A stretch of DNA of 64,000 bases from Cnuibacter physcomitrellae (GTDB lineage Bacteria; Actinomycetota; Actinomycetes; Actinomycetales; Microbacteriaceae), in NCBI RefSeq assembly GCF_014640535.1, contig NZ_BMHD01000001.1, positions 1,304,214 to 1,368,213 on the forward strand, in the 5' to 3' direction. The translations under genes were made by a program, and so were the position numbers. The notes under the pieces are model-generated. The model was not told where the DNA came from. It did no database searches and worked only from the letters and a program-made list of their open reading frames with translations. This document shows, in pieces, positions 53,809 through 61,640 of the stretch (the stretch's first letter is position 1; each line of letters opens with the position of its first letter).

Positions 53809-54048
53809 ATGGGGATCGTGGTTGTTCGAGCATCGGACACGGTGGCTCACCTCTTCGAGGAGGGCGCCGATGTCGACAGGGACATGCCGGTGGGCACGGC
53901 GTACCGGCTTCGCGACGGGTGGCATCTGAAGCACGCCCGCCGACATGACAGGTTCGCCTGGGTGGGGCCGTACGACTCCCCCGAGGAGGCGGCGGAGCAC
54001 TACACGCCGATCGAGGCCACCGGGCCCATCCCGCGCATCGCGGTCTGA
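53809..54048 (+). CDS. Small hypothetical protein
   Basis: 79 residues with no named domain recognised (MGIVVVRASDTVAHLF, YRLRDGWHLKHARRHDRFAW, then EEAAEHY). The sequence looks soluble, with aromatic and basic residues in the middle. TAATCT 10 nt before the ATG may be the -10. GTG one codon upstream is an alternative. It converges with the thiF-like gene with 3 bp between stops, so it is probably not part of that operon. Confidence 0.65.
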   Translation: MGIVVVRASDTVAHLFEEGADVDRDMPVGTAYRLRDGWHLKHARRHDRFAWVGPYDSPEEAAEHYTPIEATGPIPRIAV

Positions 54049-54051
54049 GCC

Positions 54052-55008
54052 CTACCTCTCCTCGCCGTCGCGCCGGGCCGCGATCTCGGCGTGCGAGTAG
54101 CTGACGCCGGGGTTGAGCCCGAGCCTCTGCCGGGCATACGCCGCGAGCAGATGCCTGCGGTGGGTGGCGCGACCGAGACGGACGGTGCGCGCTCGCATCG
54201 TGTACGCGTCGAGGTAGGCGATGTCCGGTGCGGCGACCGGAGCCCTGCGACGCGACCCGAGGCCCGCCGCAGCCAGGATGTGGAGGAAGGCCTGGGTCGA
54301 CCCGAGCGCGCTGGCGAGATCCACGCCGGGGGCGATCGACGGGAGCGAGGCCGACGAGCCGTCGGGAGCCGCGGTCGTCAGCGTCACGAGAGCCCGCAGA
54401 TCGCTGTACGGCGGGATGTAGGGCAGGAACCTCGTGTAGTCGAGCGTGGCCTGGGCGATCTCGTCGAGGGGCGCCGTCTCCGACAGCCCGAGGAAGCGCT
54501 CGAAGGTCCACCGCGAGCGCGGCAGGAACGACGTGACGGTCGCGGCGAACCCGACGTTGACGACGAGCACGTCGGGGATGCCGAGGCGTCGGGCCTCGCG
54601 CGCGATCCCTGTGCCGATCTCGGGCTGCGTCGACTCCGACTCGTCGAAGACGAGGGTGGCGCCGTCCAGGAACTCGGCCACGCTGTCGACCGTCACGCCC
54701 TCCCGGTAGACGTGGACGACGGCGCGGGGGTTGATGTCGCGCACGTGCTCGCGGAAGACGTCGGCCTTCATCCGGCCGTAGGTGGAGGCGGCCGCGCCGG
54801 GCACACGGTTCGCGTTCTGCGGCTCGAACACCTCCGGGTCGGCGATCGCGAAGCTCCCCACACCCATCCGGGCCAGCTTGGTCCCGAGCTGGAAGCCCAC
54901 ACCCCCGACCCCGGCGATGGCGACCCGTGCTTCGAGGAGCGCCTGCTGCTCCGCCTCGCTCCAGAATCCGTAGTTGCGCGAGAACTCCGGCGAGGAGGTC
55001 GACCTCAT
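54052..55008 (-). CDS. ThiF/E1-like adenylyltransferase without cysteines
   Basis: 318 residues. The E1-like Rossmann domain has GVGGVG (33-38), the acidic end of strand 2 at Asp57, and the conserved EPQNANRVPG and GRMKAD that contact ATP. The second half is an all-helical extension of unknown fold. The whole protein contains no cysteine, so it can form neither a thioester nor a Cys4 zinc ribbon; only adenylation of a carboxylate seems possible. It starts 11 bp after the acyltransferase-like gene, with GGGAG upstream. The substrate is unknown. Confidence 0.85.
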   Translation of the reverse strand: MRSTSSPEFSRNYGFWSEAEQQALLEARVAIAGVGGVGFQLGTKLARMGVGSFAIADPEVFEPQNANRVPGAAASTYGRMKADVFREHVRDINPRAVVHVYREGVTVDSVAEFLDGATLVFDESESTQPEIGTGIAREARRLGIPDVLVVNVGFAATVTSFLPRSRWTFERFLGLSETAPLDEIAQATLDYTRFLPYIPPYSDLRALVTLTTAAPDGSSASLPSIAPGVDLASALGSTQAFLHILAAAGLGSRRRAPVAAPDIAYLDAYTMRARTVRLGRATHRRHLLAAYARQRLGLNPGVSYSHAEIAARRDGEER

Positions 55009-55019
55009 GTCGCTCCCGG

Positions 55020-55787
55020 TCAGCCTTCCGAGCGGGAGACGCGGCCGAAGTACTCCAGGGCGCCGTCGGCGTCCATCAGCTGCTGCAGGATGGTGGCGTT
55101 CCGCTCGGTGATGCGCTCGGCCGAGCCGGTGAGGTCGAACTCGACGGGCAGGTTGTAGTCGAGGTAATGCTCGATGTACCGCGGCTCGCCGATCCGGCTG
55201 ATCGCCAGCACTCCGGCGAGCAGACGCTCGAGCCAGGGCTCGATGATCGCGAAGGTGCGCCCGACGTCATGCCCGGAGAAGTAGGCGGACATGAGGGCGA
55301 AGAGGTGCCACTGGATGAGCTCCTGCATCGCGACGCGCTCGTGGCGGGCGATCACCCGCGACACCTCGACGCTGCCGGCGGGCAGCGGGTCGTCGGCGAA
55401 CAGCTCGGGACAGAAGTCCTCCACGGGAAGCGGCCGGTCGACGCCGTCGGCCCCCTTGATGATGGTACGGGCCACCCCGACGATCCTGACCCCGTCGGGT
55501 GCGTTCTCGAGCACCGCGAAGGTGACGGAGCGCGCGTCGTCCGGATCGCGGTCGGTGCCGTCCTCGGAGAGGTCGCTCGGATCGAGCTGCCCGGTCTGAT
55601 CGACGTAGACACGGCGACGGAAGTCGAAGTGCGAGCGGTACACCGCCTCCATGCCCGGCACGGCGACGCCGTTGATCGCGATGATGCCGGTGGCCAGTCG
55701 CGCGGAGCGCTCGGTGTCGAACGCGGTCGAGGACGTGACGACCGGGATGACGGCGGAGTTCGAGACGGAGCGGTCGACGCGCGTCAC
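55020..55787 (-). CDS. LuxI/GNAT-fold acyltransferase-like protein
   Basis: 255 residues from the GTG start. FDFRRRVYVDQTGQLD resembles the R-x-x-v-F entry of autoinducer-synthase-like N-acyltransferases; VRIVGVARTI, PAGSVEVSRVIARHER and AIIEPWLERLLAG follow the order of that fold. The acyl donor and acceptor are not readable. The start is chosen because GGGAGA lies about 10 nt upstream and a small ORF ends there with GTGA. An in-frame ATG at 55970 lies inside the promoter -10 and is rejected. Confidence 0.72.
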   Translation of the reverse strand: MTRVDRSVSNSAVIPVVTSSTAFDTERSARLATGIIAINGVAVPGMEAVYRSHFDFRRRVYVDQTGQLDPSDLSEDGTDRDPDDARSVTFAVLENAPDGVRIVGVARTIIKGADGVDRPLPVEDFCPELFADDPLPAGSVEVSRVIARHERVAMQELIQWHLFALMSAYFSGHDVGRTFAIIEPWLERLLAGVLAISRIGEPRYIEHYLDYNLPVEFDLTGSAERITERNATILQQLMDADGALEYFGRVSRSEG

Positions 55788-55894
55788 GGGCGGGCGTCTC
55801 CCTCTGATCCGGCCGGCGCGAGGGCTGACCCCGCCGGCGCGAGGGCTGATCCCGGCAGCGCGGGGGCGGGCGTCAACGACATGGCGTACAGCAT
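55784..55894 (-). CDS. Possible 36-residue leader or precursor peptide
   Basis: Short ORF beginning MLYAMSLTPAPALPG, then two ALAPAGS copies and an acidic, Arg-Pro end. Its TGA overlaps the acyltransferase GTG by 4 bp (GTGA), as in translationally coupled genes. A GGGGG run precedes the ATG closely. It lies downstream of the predicted promoter. It could be a coupled leader peptide, a substrate of the ThiF/acyltransferase pair, or chance. There is no direct evidence of translation. Confidence 0.4.
   Translation of the reverse strand: MLYAMSLTPAPALPGSALAPAGSALAPAGSEGDARP
55812..55853 (-). repeat. Two 21-bp tandem repeats in the acyltransferase leader
   Basis: Units 55812-55832 and 55833-55853 differ at one base, with partial copies on both sides. 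The 7-codon length keeps any reading frame intact. Confidence 0.85.
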
Positions 55895-55965
55895 CCAGCC
55901 CCCATCGAGTCACCGTTCGTGGATACCCGGTGACGCGCCGTAATAAGCTGGTCGCCGATGACCCG

Positions 55966-55995
55966 AGCATAGGAGCGCCACTCCCGCGATTGCAA
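55966..55995 (-). promoter_or_regulatory. Promoter of the small ORF / acyltransferase / thiF operon
   Basis: On the minus strand, -35 TTGCAA (55990-55995) and -10 TATGCT (55966-55971) are 18 nt apart. The expected start is near 55959, which leaves about 65 nt before the small ORF. The TetR-type palindrome abuts the -35. Confidence 0.65.
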
Positions 55996-55996
55996 C

Positions 55997-56015
55997 TTGG
56001 GACATTATGTCTCAA
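55997..56015. promoter_or_regulatory. TetR-type operator palindrome
   Basis: TTGGGACATTATGTCTCAA is a 19-bp palindrome with one mismatched pair and a central T. It lies 22 bp before the regulator start and just upstream of the divergent promoter, placed to control both. Confidence 0.8.
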
Positions 56016-56037
56016 AATGATGTCGGAGAGGGTGGCG

Positions 56038-56898
56038 ATGTCGGAGAACAGCTGGACCAAGCCGGGTCCCGGACGTGCACGGGCGTCCCGCGATGAGGTG
56101 CGCTCGACCCTCCTCCAGACCGCGATCGACCTCGTCAACACGAACGGGCTGACGGTCGGGTTCGAGCACCTCCTCATGGACGACCTGATCAAGGAGGCCG
56201 GGGTCCCCCGCAGCTCCGTCTACCGGATCTGGGAGTCGAAGGAGGCGTTCTTCGAGGACCTCCTCACGGAGGTGGCCAACCAGGTGCAGCCCGGCCGGGC
56301 CGACGAGGAGTCGCTCGTGGCCACCTGGGAGTACCTCGGGTTCCGGGCCGACGAGCTGCGCACGCCCGAGGGCCGTCGCCGCGTCCTGTTCGACGTCACC
56401 GGCATCGCGGCCGAGCAGAACTTCGAGACCGTGACGTCGTCCATCCAGTGGCGCACGTACGTCGCGCTCTCCTCCACCGCGCTCTCCTACCCCGATGAGC
56501 GGCTCCGCGAGCGCATCGTCGCCGAGCTGCGCAACAGCGAGCTGGCCTTCCTCGACACGATGGAGGTCTTCTACCGCAACATCGTGCCCACCGTGGGCTT
56601 CATGCTGCGGCCCGACCTCGATGACGACTACCGTCCGTTCGTCCTCGCCTCGGCCGCCATCATCGAGGGCCTGGGCATCGCCCGGACCACGATCCCCGAC
56701 ATCGTCGAGACGCACTACACGGTCGACAACGACGGCCGTCAGGCCGAGATGTCGCTCGCCTCGATGGCCTACCTCGGCATCATCAACACGTTCCTCGTGC
56801 CCGACCCCTCGTACGACGCCGAGGCGGCGATCGCCCGCCTCTCGTCGGGGATCGACGAGATGCCCATCGTCGAGGTCCGCCGCCGCGGCGAGGCCTGA
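56038..56898 (+). CDS. TetR-family regulator of the acyltransferase/ThiF cassette
   Basis: 286 residues, longer than most TetR proteins. The N-terminal HTH is in LLQTAIDLVNTNGLTVGFEH and LIKEAGVPRSSVYRIWESKE. The C-terminal domain is extended and helical, with an unknown ligand. ATG at 56038 is chosen because GAGAGG lies 6 nt upstream; two in-frame ATGs start six and seven codons earlier, and ATGTCGGAGA is repeated directly there. It is divergent from the acyltransferase operon with the operator in between, which points to local control. Confidence 0.85.
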   Translation: MSENSWTKPGPGRARASRDEVRSTLLQTAIDLVNTNGLTVGFEHLLMDDLIKEAGVPRSSVYRIWESKEAFFEDLLTEVANQVQPGRADEESLVATWEYLGFRADELRTPEGRRRVLFDVTGIAAEQNFETVTSSIQWRTYVALSSTALSYPDERLRERIVAELRNSELAFLDTMEVFYRNIVPTVGFMLRPDLDDDYRPFVLASAAIIEGLGIARTTIPDIVETHYTVDNDGRQAEMSLASMAYLGIINTFLVPDPSYDAEAAIARLSSGIDEMPIVEVRRRGEA

Positions 56899-56917
56899 TC
56901 GCCGCACGACCACATGC

Positions 56918-56966
56918 CTAGAGCGTCGAGCTAGCGACACGCTTCACTACACACGACGCTAACTAG
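56918..56966. repeat. Inverted repeat between tetR and fbiC
   Basis: CTAGAGCGTCG pairs imperfectly with CGACGCTAACTAG across 25 nt. It is AT-richer than its surroundings, with no T-run. It may be a terminator for the regulator gene or an operator. Confidence 0.45.
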
Positions 56967-57042
56967 TAGCACGCCTCCCGTTCGAGGGCCCGGAGCCCGT
57001 CGTGCTCGCCGCCCGGCGGGCGAGGCGCCATCGCCGCGGGAT

Positions 57043-57048
57043 TAGGCT
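57043..57048 (+). promoter_or_regulatory. Putative -10 of fbiC (TAGGCT)
   Basis: TAGGCT 9 nt before the ATG, the same hexamer as before manC and xthA. Confidence 0.45.
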
Positions 57049-57057
57049 TGTCGAGTC

Positions 57058-59478
57058 ATGGCCCAGTCCCTGCCCAGCCCCGTCACCGCCCGCATCCCCC
57101 CGGCGATCGAGCACCCCGCCGAACGCATGCGCGCGGCGCTCGATGCGGCACGCGCGGGATCGCCCACCCAGGCCGACGCGGAGGTGCTCTTCGCCGCCAG
57201 GGGCGCGGACCTCGACGAGCTGCTGGAGGTCGCCTCGCGGATGCGGGACGAGGGCCTCGAGCGTCGCGGCACCCCGGGCGTGATCACCTACTCGAAGAAG
57301 GTGTTCATCCCGGTCACGAAGCTCTGTCGCGACCGCTGCCACTACTGCATCTTCGTCGAGACGCCGGGCGGTCTGGCTCGCAACCACGAGCCCACCTACC
57401 TCTCGCGCGAGGAGATCCTCGACATCGCGCGCGAGGGCGCGGCCCTCGGCTGCAAGGAGGCGCTCTTCACCCTGGGCGACCGCCCGGAGGACCGCTGGAA
57501 GCAGGCGCGCGCCTGGCTCGACGAGCACGGCTACGCCTCCACCATCGACTACCTGCGCGACATGGCCCAGGCCGTGCTCGAGGAGACCGGCCTCCTGCCC
57601 CACATGAACCCCGGGGTGATGTCGTGGGCCGAGCTGCAGACGCTCCGTCCGGTCGCGCCGTCGATGGGCATGATGCTCGAGACCACCGCCACCCGTCTCT
57701 GGTCCGAGAAGGGCGGCGTGCACTACGGCTCGCCCGACAAGGATCCGGCGCTCCGCCTCCGGGTGATCGACGACGCGGGTCGCTCGCGGGTGCCGTTCAC
57801 GACGGGCGTCCTGCTGGGCATCGGCGAGACGGATGCGGAGCGCGCCGAGGCGCTGTTCGAGATCCGCCGCTCGCACGAGACCTTCGGGCACGTGCAGGAG
57901 ACGATCGTCCAGAACTTCCGCGCGAAGCCGCGCACCGCGATGCAGAACGAGGCCGACCTCGCCCTGCAGGAGTACATCGCCGCCGTCGCGGTGGCCCGTG
58001 TCGTCATGGGGCCGGATGCGACCATCCAGGCTCCCCCGAACCTCACCGACCAGCAGGAGCTCGACCTGCTCGTGCGCGCCGGCATCGACGACTGGGGCGG
58101 CGTCAGCCCGCTCACTCCCGACCACGTCAACCCGGAGCGCCCCTGGCCGCACCTCGACGATCTCGCCACGCTGACCCGCTCGACCGGGTACGAGCTCCGC
58201 GAGCGCCTCACCGCGCATCCGCAGTACCTGACCGAGCGCGACGAGTGGATCGACCCGCGGGTGTGGGAGCACGTCGACGCCCTCGTCGACCCCGAGACGC
58301 ACCTGGCCGACGAGTCGGCCTCCGTGGTGGGCCGCCCCTGGTCGCCGTCACCGGCCGTCGCCGCGCGCACGACCCCGAGGAGCCACGCCGCGTCGACGCA
58401 CGTCGACCCGGCCGTGCGCGACGCCCTCGACGCCGTGGCGCAGGCCGGCCCCGAGCTCGACGACGCCGGGTTCGTCGCGCTCCTCTCCGCTCGCGGCGAG
58501 CAGCTCGACGAGCTCTCCGCCCTCGCCGACGCACGCCGACGCACCGCGGTCGGCGACGCGATCTCCGTGGTCGTCAATCGCAACCTCGACACCGGCGCCG
58601 TGATCCGCGACCCCCGTCTCCTCGAGTCGCTCACGGCGGAGGCCGTCGAGCTGGGCGCCTCCGAGGTCTGCCTGCAGGGACCTGTCCCCGCCGACGCTCC
58701 CGCCGAGTCCTACCTCGAGATCCCGCGACGCATCAAGGCGGTCGCTCCGGACCTGCACCTGCACGCCTTCCGCCCCGCCGAGGTGCTCGACGCCTCGCGG
58801 CGGCTCGGGCTCTCGCTCGACGAGACCGTCGCGGCGCTGCGCGACGCGGGCGTCGACACGATGCCCGGCACGGGTGCCCGGATCCTCGACGACGACGTGC
58901 GCTCGCTGCTCGGCGGAGGCGCCGAGACCACGGTCGAGCAGTGGGTGGCGTCGATCACCGCGGCGCATCGCGCCGGCGTCCGCACCACGTCGACGATGGT
59001 GTTCGGTCACGTCGAGACGCTCGCGCAGCGCGTCGCGCATCTGCGGATGCTCGCCTCGATCCAGGATCGGACGGGCGGCTTCACCGAGTTCATCCCGATG
59101 CCGTACGTGCCGTGGGAGGCGCTGCCCGCGGTCGCGGCCCGCGTGCCCGACGGCCCGAGCACCGACGACGAGCGGGCGCTCCACGCCGTCGCACGCCTGA
59201 TGCTCGCCGGCCGCATCGACCACGTGCAGGCGGCCTGGACCAAGCTCGGCACCGCCACCGCCCAGCGCGTCCTCGTCGGCGGGGCCGACGATCTGGGCGG
59301 CGTCCTCCTCGACGGCGACGTCGATCCGCTCGCCGGCGCCGAGGCGCACCGTCAGCTCACCCTCGAGCACGTCTCCCGGCTCGCCGCCGAGCTCGGTCGT
59401 CCGGTGCGGCTGCGCCGCACCGACTACTCCGACGCCCTGGCGCCGACCGGCCGCGCCGTCGGCACCGAGGCGGCCTGA
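57058..59478 (+). CDS. fbiC: FbiC-like CofG/CofH fusion with a defective CofH half
   Basis: FbiC makes the deazaflavin FO, the chromophore of F420. The 806 residues are in CofG-CofH order. The CofG half is intact, with C90-x3-C94-x2-C97 in LCRDRCHYCIF and METTATRLW-like context. The CofH half (from about residue 440) keeps EVCLQG, LHLHAF, MPGTGARILDD and GGFTEFIPMPYVPW. After VVVNRN (near 507), where the family has its C-x3-C-x2-C cluster motif, it reads LDTGAVIRDPRL without any cysteine. FO synthesis by this protein alone is therefore doubtful. Confidence 0.87.
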   Translation: MAQSLPSPVTARIPPAIEHPAERMRAALDAARAGSPTQADAEVLFAARGADLDELLEVASRMRDEGLERRGTPGVITYSKKVFIPVTKLCRDRCHYCIFVETPGGLARNHEPTYLSREEILDIAREGAALGCKEALFTLGDRPEDRWKQARAWLDEHGYASTIDYLRDMAQAVLEETGLLPHMNPGVMSWAELQTLRPVAPSMGMMLETTATRLWSEKGGVHYGSPDKDPALRLRVIDDAGRSRVPFTTGVLLGIGETDAERAEALFEIRRSHETFGHVQETIVQNFRAKPRTAMQNEADLALQEYIAAVAVARVVMGPDATIQAPPNLTDQQELDLLVRAGIDDWGGVSPLTPDHVNPERPWPHLDDLATLTRSTGYELRERLTAHPQYLTERDEWIDPRVWEHVDALVDPETHLADESASVVGRPWSPSPAVAARTTPRSHAASTHVDPAVRDALDAVAQAGPELDDAGFVALLSARGEQLDELSALADARRRTAVGDAISVVVNRNLDTGAVIRDPRLLESLTAEAVELGASEVCLQGPVPADAPAESYLEIPRRIKAVAPDLHLHAFRPAEVLDASRRLGLSLDETVAALRDAGVDTMPGTGARILDDDVRSLLGGGAETTVEQWVASITAAHRAGVRTTSTMVFGHVETLAQRVAHLRMLASIQDRTGGFTEFIPMPYVPWEALPAVAARVPDGPSTDDERALHAVARLMLAGRIDHVQAAWTKLGTATAQRVLVGGADDLGGVLLDGDVDPLAGAEAHRQLTLEHVSRLAAELGRPVRLRRTDYSDALAPTGRAVGTEAA

Positions 59479-59482
59479 GCGG

Positions 59483-60139
59483 ATGGCATCGCCCCCGGTC
59501 ACGAGGTGGGGTCCCGAGAGCGGTGAATCGGTCGTGCTCCTGCCCGGCTTCGGCAGCACGGTCGCGACCGACTTCGCACTCCTGGGCCCGATGCTCGGTC
59601 GTTCGCGCCGTGTGATCGGCCTCGATCCCGACGCCGTCCCCGAGGGGGGCCTTCCCGCCCCCGCGCACCTCGTCGGCTACGGCGCCGGGGCGGCGGCGGC
59701 GCTCCGCCTCGCCACGGGCGGCGCCGACCGTCCCGCGAGCGTGACTCTCATCGCCCCCGTCCTCTCCCCCGGCGCCGCCGAGGCGGCGCTCCTCAGCGCC
59801 CCCTTCCGGCTCATGCGCCCCGAGGCGGCCGAGCCCGCGATCGACCGGGATCGCGCGGCGATGGAGCTCGCCGCGATCGACGGGGCCGAGCTCGTCGCAC
59901 GGGCGGCCGACACCGCCGCCCCGATGCTCGTCATCCGCTGCACCGACGACGCGCTCGCCGGCCCCGACGACGCCCTGCGCCTCGTCGAGGCGGCCCCGGA
60001 TGCGCGGCTCGCCTCGGTCGACTCCGGCCACGGCGTCTTCGTCGAGCGGCCCGCCGAGGTGCTGGCCCTCCTGGCGAGGTTCCTCGACGTCCCGCACGCG
60101 CATCCGGCCGGATCGTCCTACCGGGCGGCCGCCGCATGA
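59483..60139 (+). CDS. Alpha/beta hydrolase fold protein lacking the nucleophile
   Basis: 218 residues with an alpha/beta hydrolase layout: VVLLPGFGS (oxyanion region), the nucleophile-elbow position VGYGAGAAAAL, RCTDDAL (acid) and DSGHGVF (His). The elbow reads G-Y-G67-A-G, so the expected Ser is Gly, and catalysis by the usual mechanism is not possible. It follows fbiC by 4 bp and overlaps the monooxygenase gene by 4 bp (ATGA). A binding or scaffold role in that operon is an inference. Confidence 0.78.
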   Translation: MASPPVTRWGPESGESVVLLPGFGSTVATDFALLGPMLGRSRRVIGLDPDAVPEGGLPAPAHLVGYGAGAAAALRLATGGADRPASVTLIAPVLSPGAAEAALLSAPFRLMRPEAAEPAIDRDRAAMELAAIDGAELVARAADTAAPMLVIRCTDDALAGPDDALRLVEAAPDARLASVDSGHGVFVERPAEVLALLARFLDVPHAHPAGSSYRAAAA

Positions 60140-61638
60140 CCGCGGTCGACGTGCTCGTCGTCGGCGCGGGCTTCGCCGGCATCGGCACCGCGATCCGGCT
60201 GGCGCGCGAGGGCGTCCGCTCCTTCGTGGTCCTCGAGCGGAGCTCGGGGGTGGGCGGCACCTGGTGGGACAACTCCTACCCGGGTGTCGCGTGCGACGTC
60301 CCCTCGCACCTCTACTCCTTCTCCTTCCGCGTGAAGCCGGACTGGTCGCGGACGTTCGCCCCGGGGGCAGAGATCCGCGACTACCTCGCCGACTGCGTCC
60401 GCGAGGAGGGGGTGGCGCAGCACATCCGTCTGAACACGGAGATGACCGACGCCCGCTGGGACGAGAGCGCCGGTCGATGGCGCGTCAGCACCACGCGAGG
60501 CGAGTTCGAGGCCCGGGCGCTCGTGATGGCGGCCGGTCGGCTGTCGGAGCCGCGCATCCCCTCGACGCCGGGCCTCGAGTCGTTCCCCGGTCCGATGTTC
60601 CACTCGGCGCGGTGGCGCGACGACGTCGACCTGCGCGGTGCCCGTGTGGGTGTCGTGGGCTCCGGGGCGAGCGCCGTGCAGATCGTGCCGCGCGTCGCCG
60701 AGCAGGCCGCCGAGGTGGTGCTGTTCCAGCGCTCGGCGCCGTATGTGATGCCGCGGGGCGACCGCGTCTTCGGCGAGGAGGAGAAGGCCGCGCTCGCCGC
60801 CGATCCCCGCGCTCTCCGTCGCCTGCGCGACGGCCTGTTCTGGAGCATGGAGGAGGGGTTCGCCGCCCGTGCGGGCGCCCCGGGACTCGAGGGCCATCGC
60901 GAGCGCCTCCGCTCCGCCGCGCTCGGCCATCTGGAGTCGGCGATCGCCGACCCGGTCCTCCGCGCCGCGCTGACCCCCGACTACGAGGTGGGCTGCAAGC
61001 GCGTCCTGCTCTCCGACGACTACTACCCCGCGCTCACCCTCCCCCACGTCTCCGTGGTGCCTGCCGCGCTCGAGTCGGTGTCGGGGTCGACGGTGCGGGC
61101 CAAGGACGGCACCGAACGCGACGTCGATGTGCTCGTGCTCGCCACGGGCTTCCACAGCACCCGTCCGCCCTTCGCCCAGCGAGTCACCGGGCGAGACGGT
61201 CTCCTCCTGGCGGACCACTGGTCGGACGGGATGACGGCGTACGCCTCGACGACCGTCCACGGGTTCCCGGGCCTGTTCATCATCAACGGACCCAACGCGA
61301 GCCTCGGCCACAACTCCGCCATCGCGATGATCGAGGCGCAGATCGACTACGTGCTGGCGGTGCTCGAGGCGACGGATGCGCAGGACGCCGACGCCCTCGA
61401 GCCCACGGCGGACGCGGAGCGGGCGAGCCGCGACGAGGTCGACGCGCTCGCCGCCTCGACGGTGTGGATGCTCGGCGGCTGCGAGAGCTGGTACCTCGAC
61501 TCCGCCGTGCACCGGCTCACCCTGGTCTGGCCCGACTTCGCCCACACCTTCCGCGAGCGCCTCTCCTCGGTCGATCTCGCCGCCTACGAGCCGGTTCGGG
61601 CGGCACGGGAGGGGCGGCCCGGATCCCTTAGGCTCTGA
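60136..61638 (+). CDS. Baeyer-Villiger-type flavin monooxygenase
   Basis: 500-residue FAD/NADPH enzyme that would insert oxygen next to a ketone or oxidise a heteroatom. GAGFAGIGTAIRL binds FAD. The BVMO fingerprint F-x-G-x3-H-x3-W appears as FPGPMFHSARW at about residues 150-160. GVVGSGASAVQ is the NADPH site. The substrate is unknown. It is coupled to the hydrolase-like gene, a common arrangement in which an ester product is cleaved, although here the hydrolase seems inactive. Confidence 0.88.
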   Translation: MTAVDVLVVGAGFAGIGTAIRLAREGVRSFVVLERSSGVGGTWWDNSYPGVACDVPSHLYSFSFRVKPDWSRTFAPGAEIRDYLADCVREEGVAQHIRLNTEMTDARWDESAGRWRVSTTRGEFEARALVMAAGRLSEPRIPSTPGLESFPGPMFHSARWRDDVDLRGARVGVVGSGASAVQIVPRVAEQAAEVVLFQRSAPYVMPRGDRVFGEEEKAALAADPRALRRLRDGLFWSMEEGFAARAGAPGLEGHRERLRSAALGHLESAIADPVLRAALTPDYEVGCKRVLLSDDYYPALTLPHVSVVPAALESVSGSTVRAKDGTERDVDVLVLATGFHSTRPPFAQRVTGRDGLLLADHWSDGMTAYASTTVHGFPGLFIINGPNASLGHNSAIAMIEAQIDYVLAVLEATDAQDADALEPTADAERASRDEVDALAASTVWMLGGCESWYLDSAVHRLTLVWPDFAHTFRERLSSVDLAAYEPVRAAREGRPGSLRL

Positions 61639-61640
61639 GC

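Noticed and set aside
55020-55970. A longer acyltransferase starting at the in-frame ATG at 55970
   Set aside because: That ATG lies inside the -10 hexamer TATGCT of the predicted promoter, and the intervening codons have non-coding third-position usage.
54052-56192. Assignment of the ThiF-like cassette to CBASS, Bil or another defence system
   Set aside because: No cyclase, E2, JAB peptidase, ubiquitin-like or effector gene is adjacent; only the E1-like fold is shared.
57048-59615. An 855-codon frame overlapping fbiC in another phase
   Set aside because: Arg/Pro/Gly-rich shadow of fbiC without recognisable motifs.
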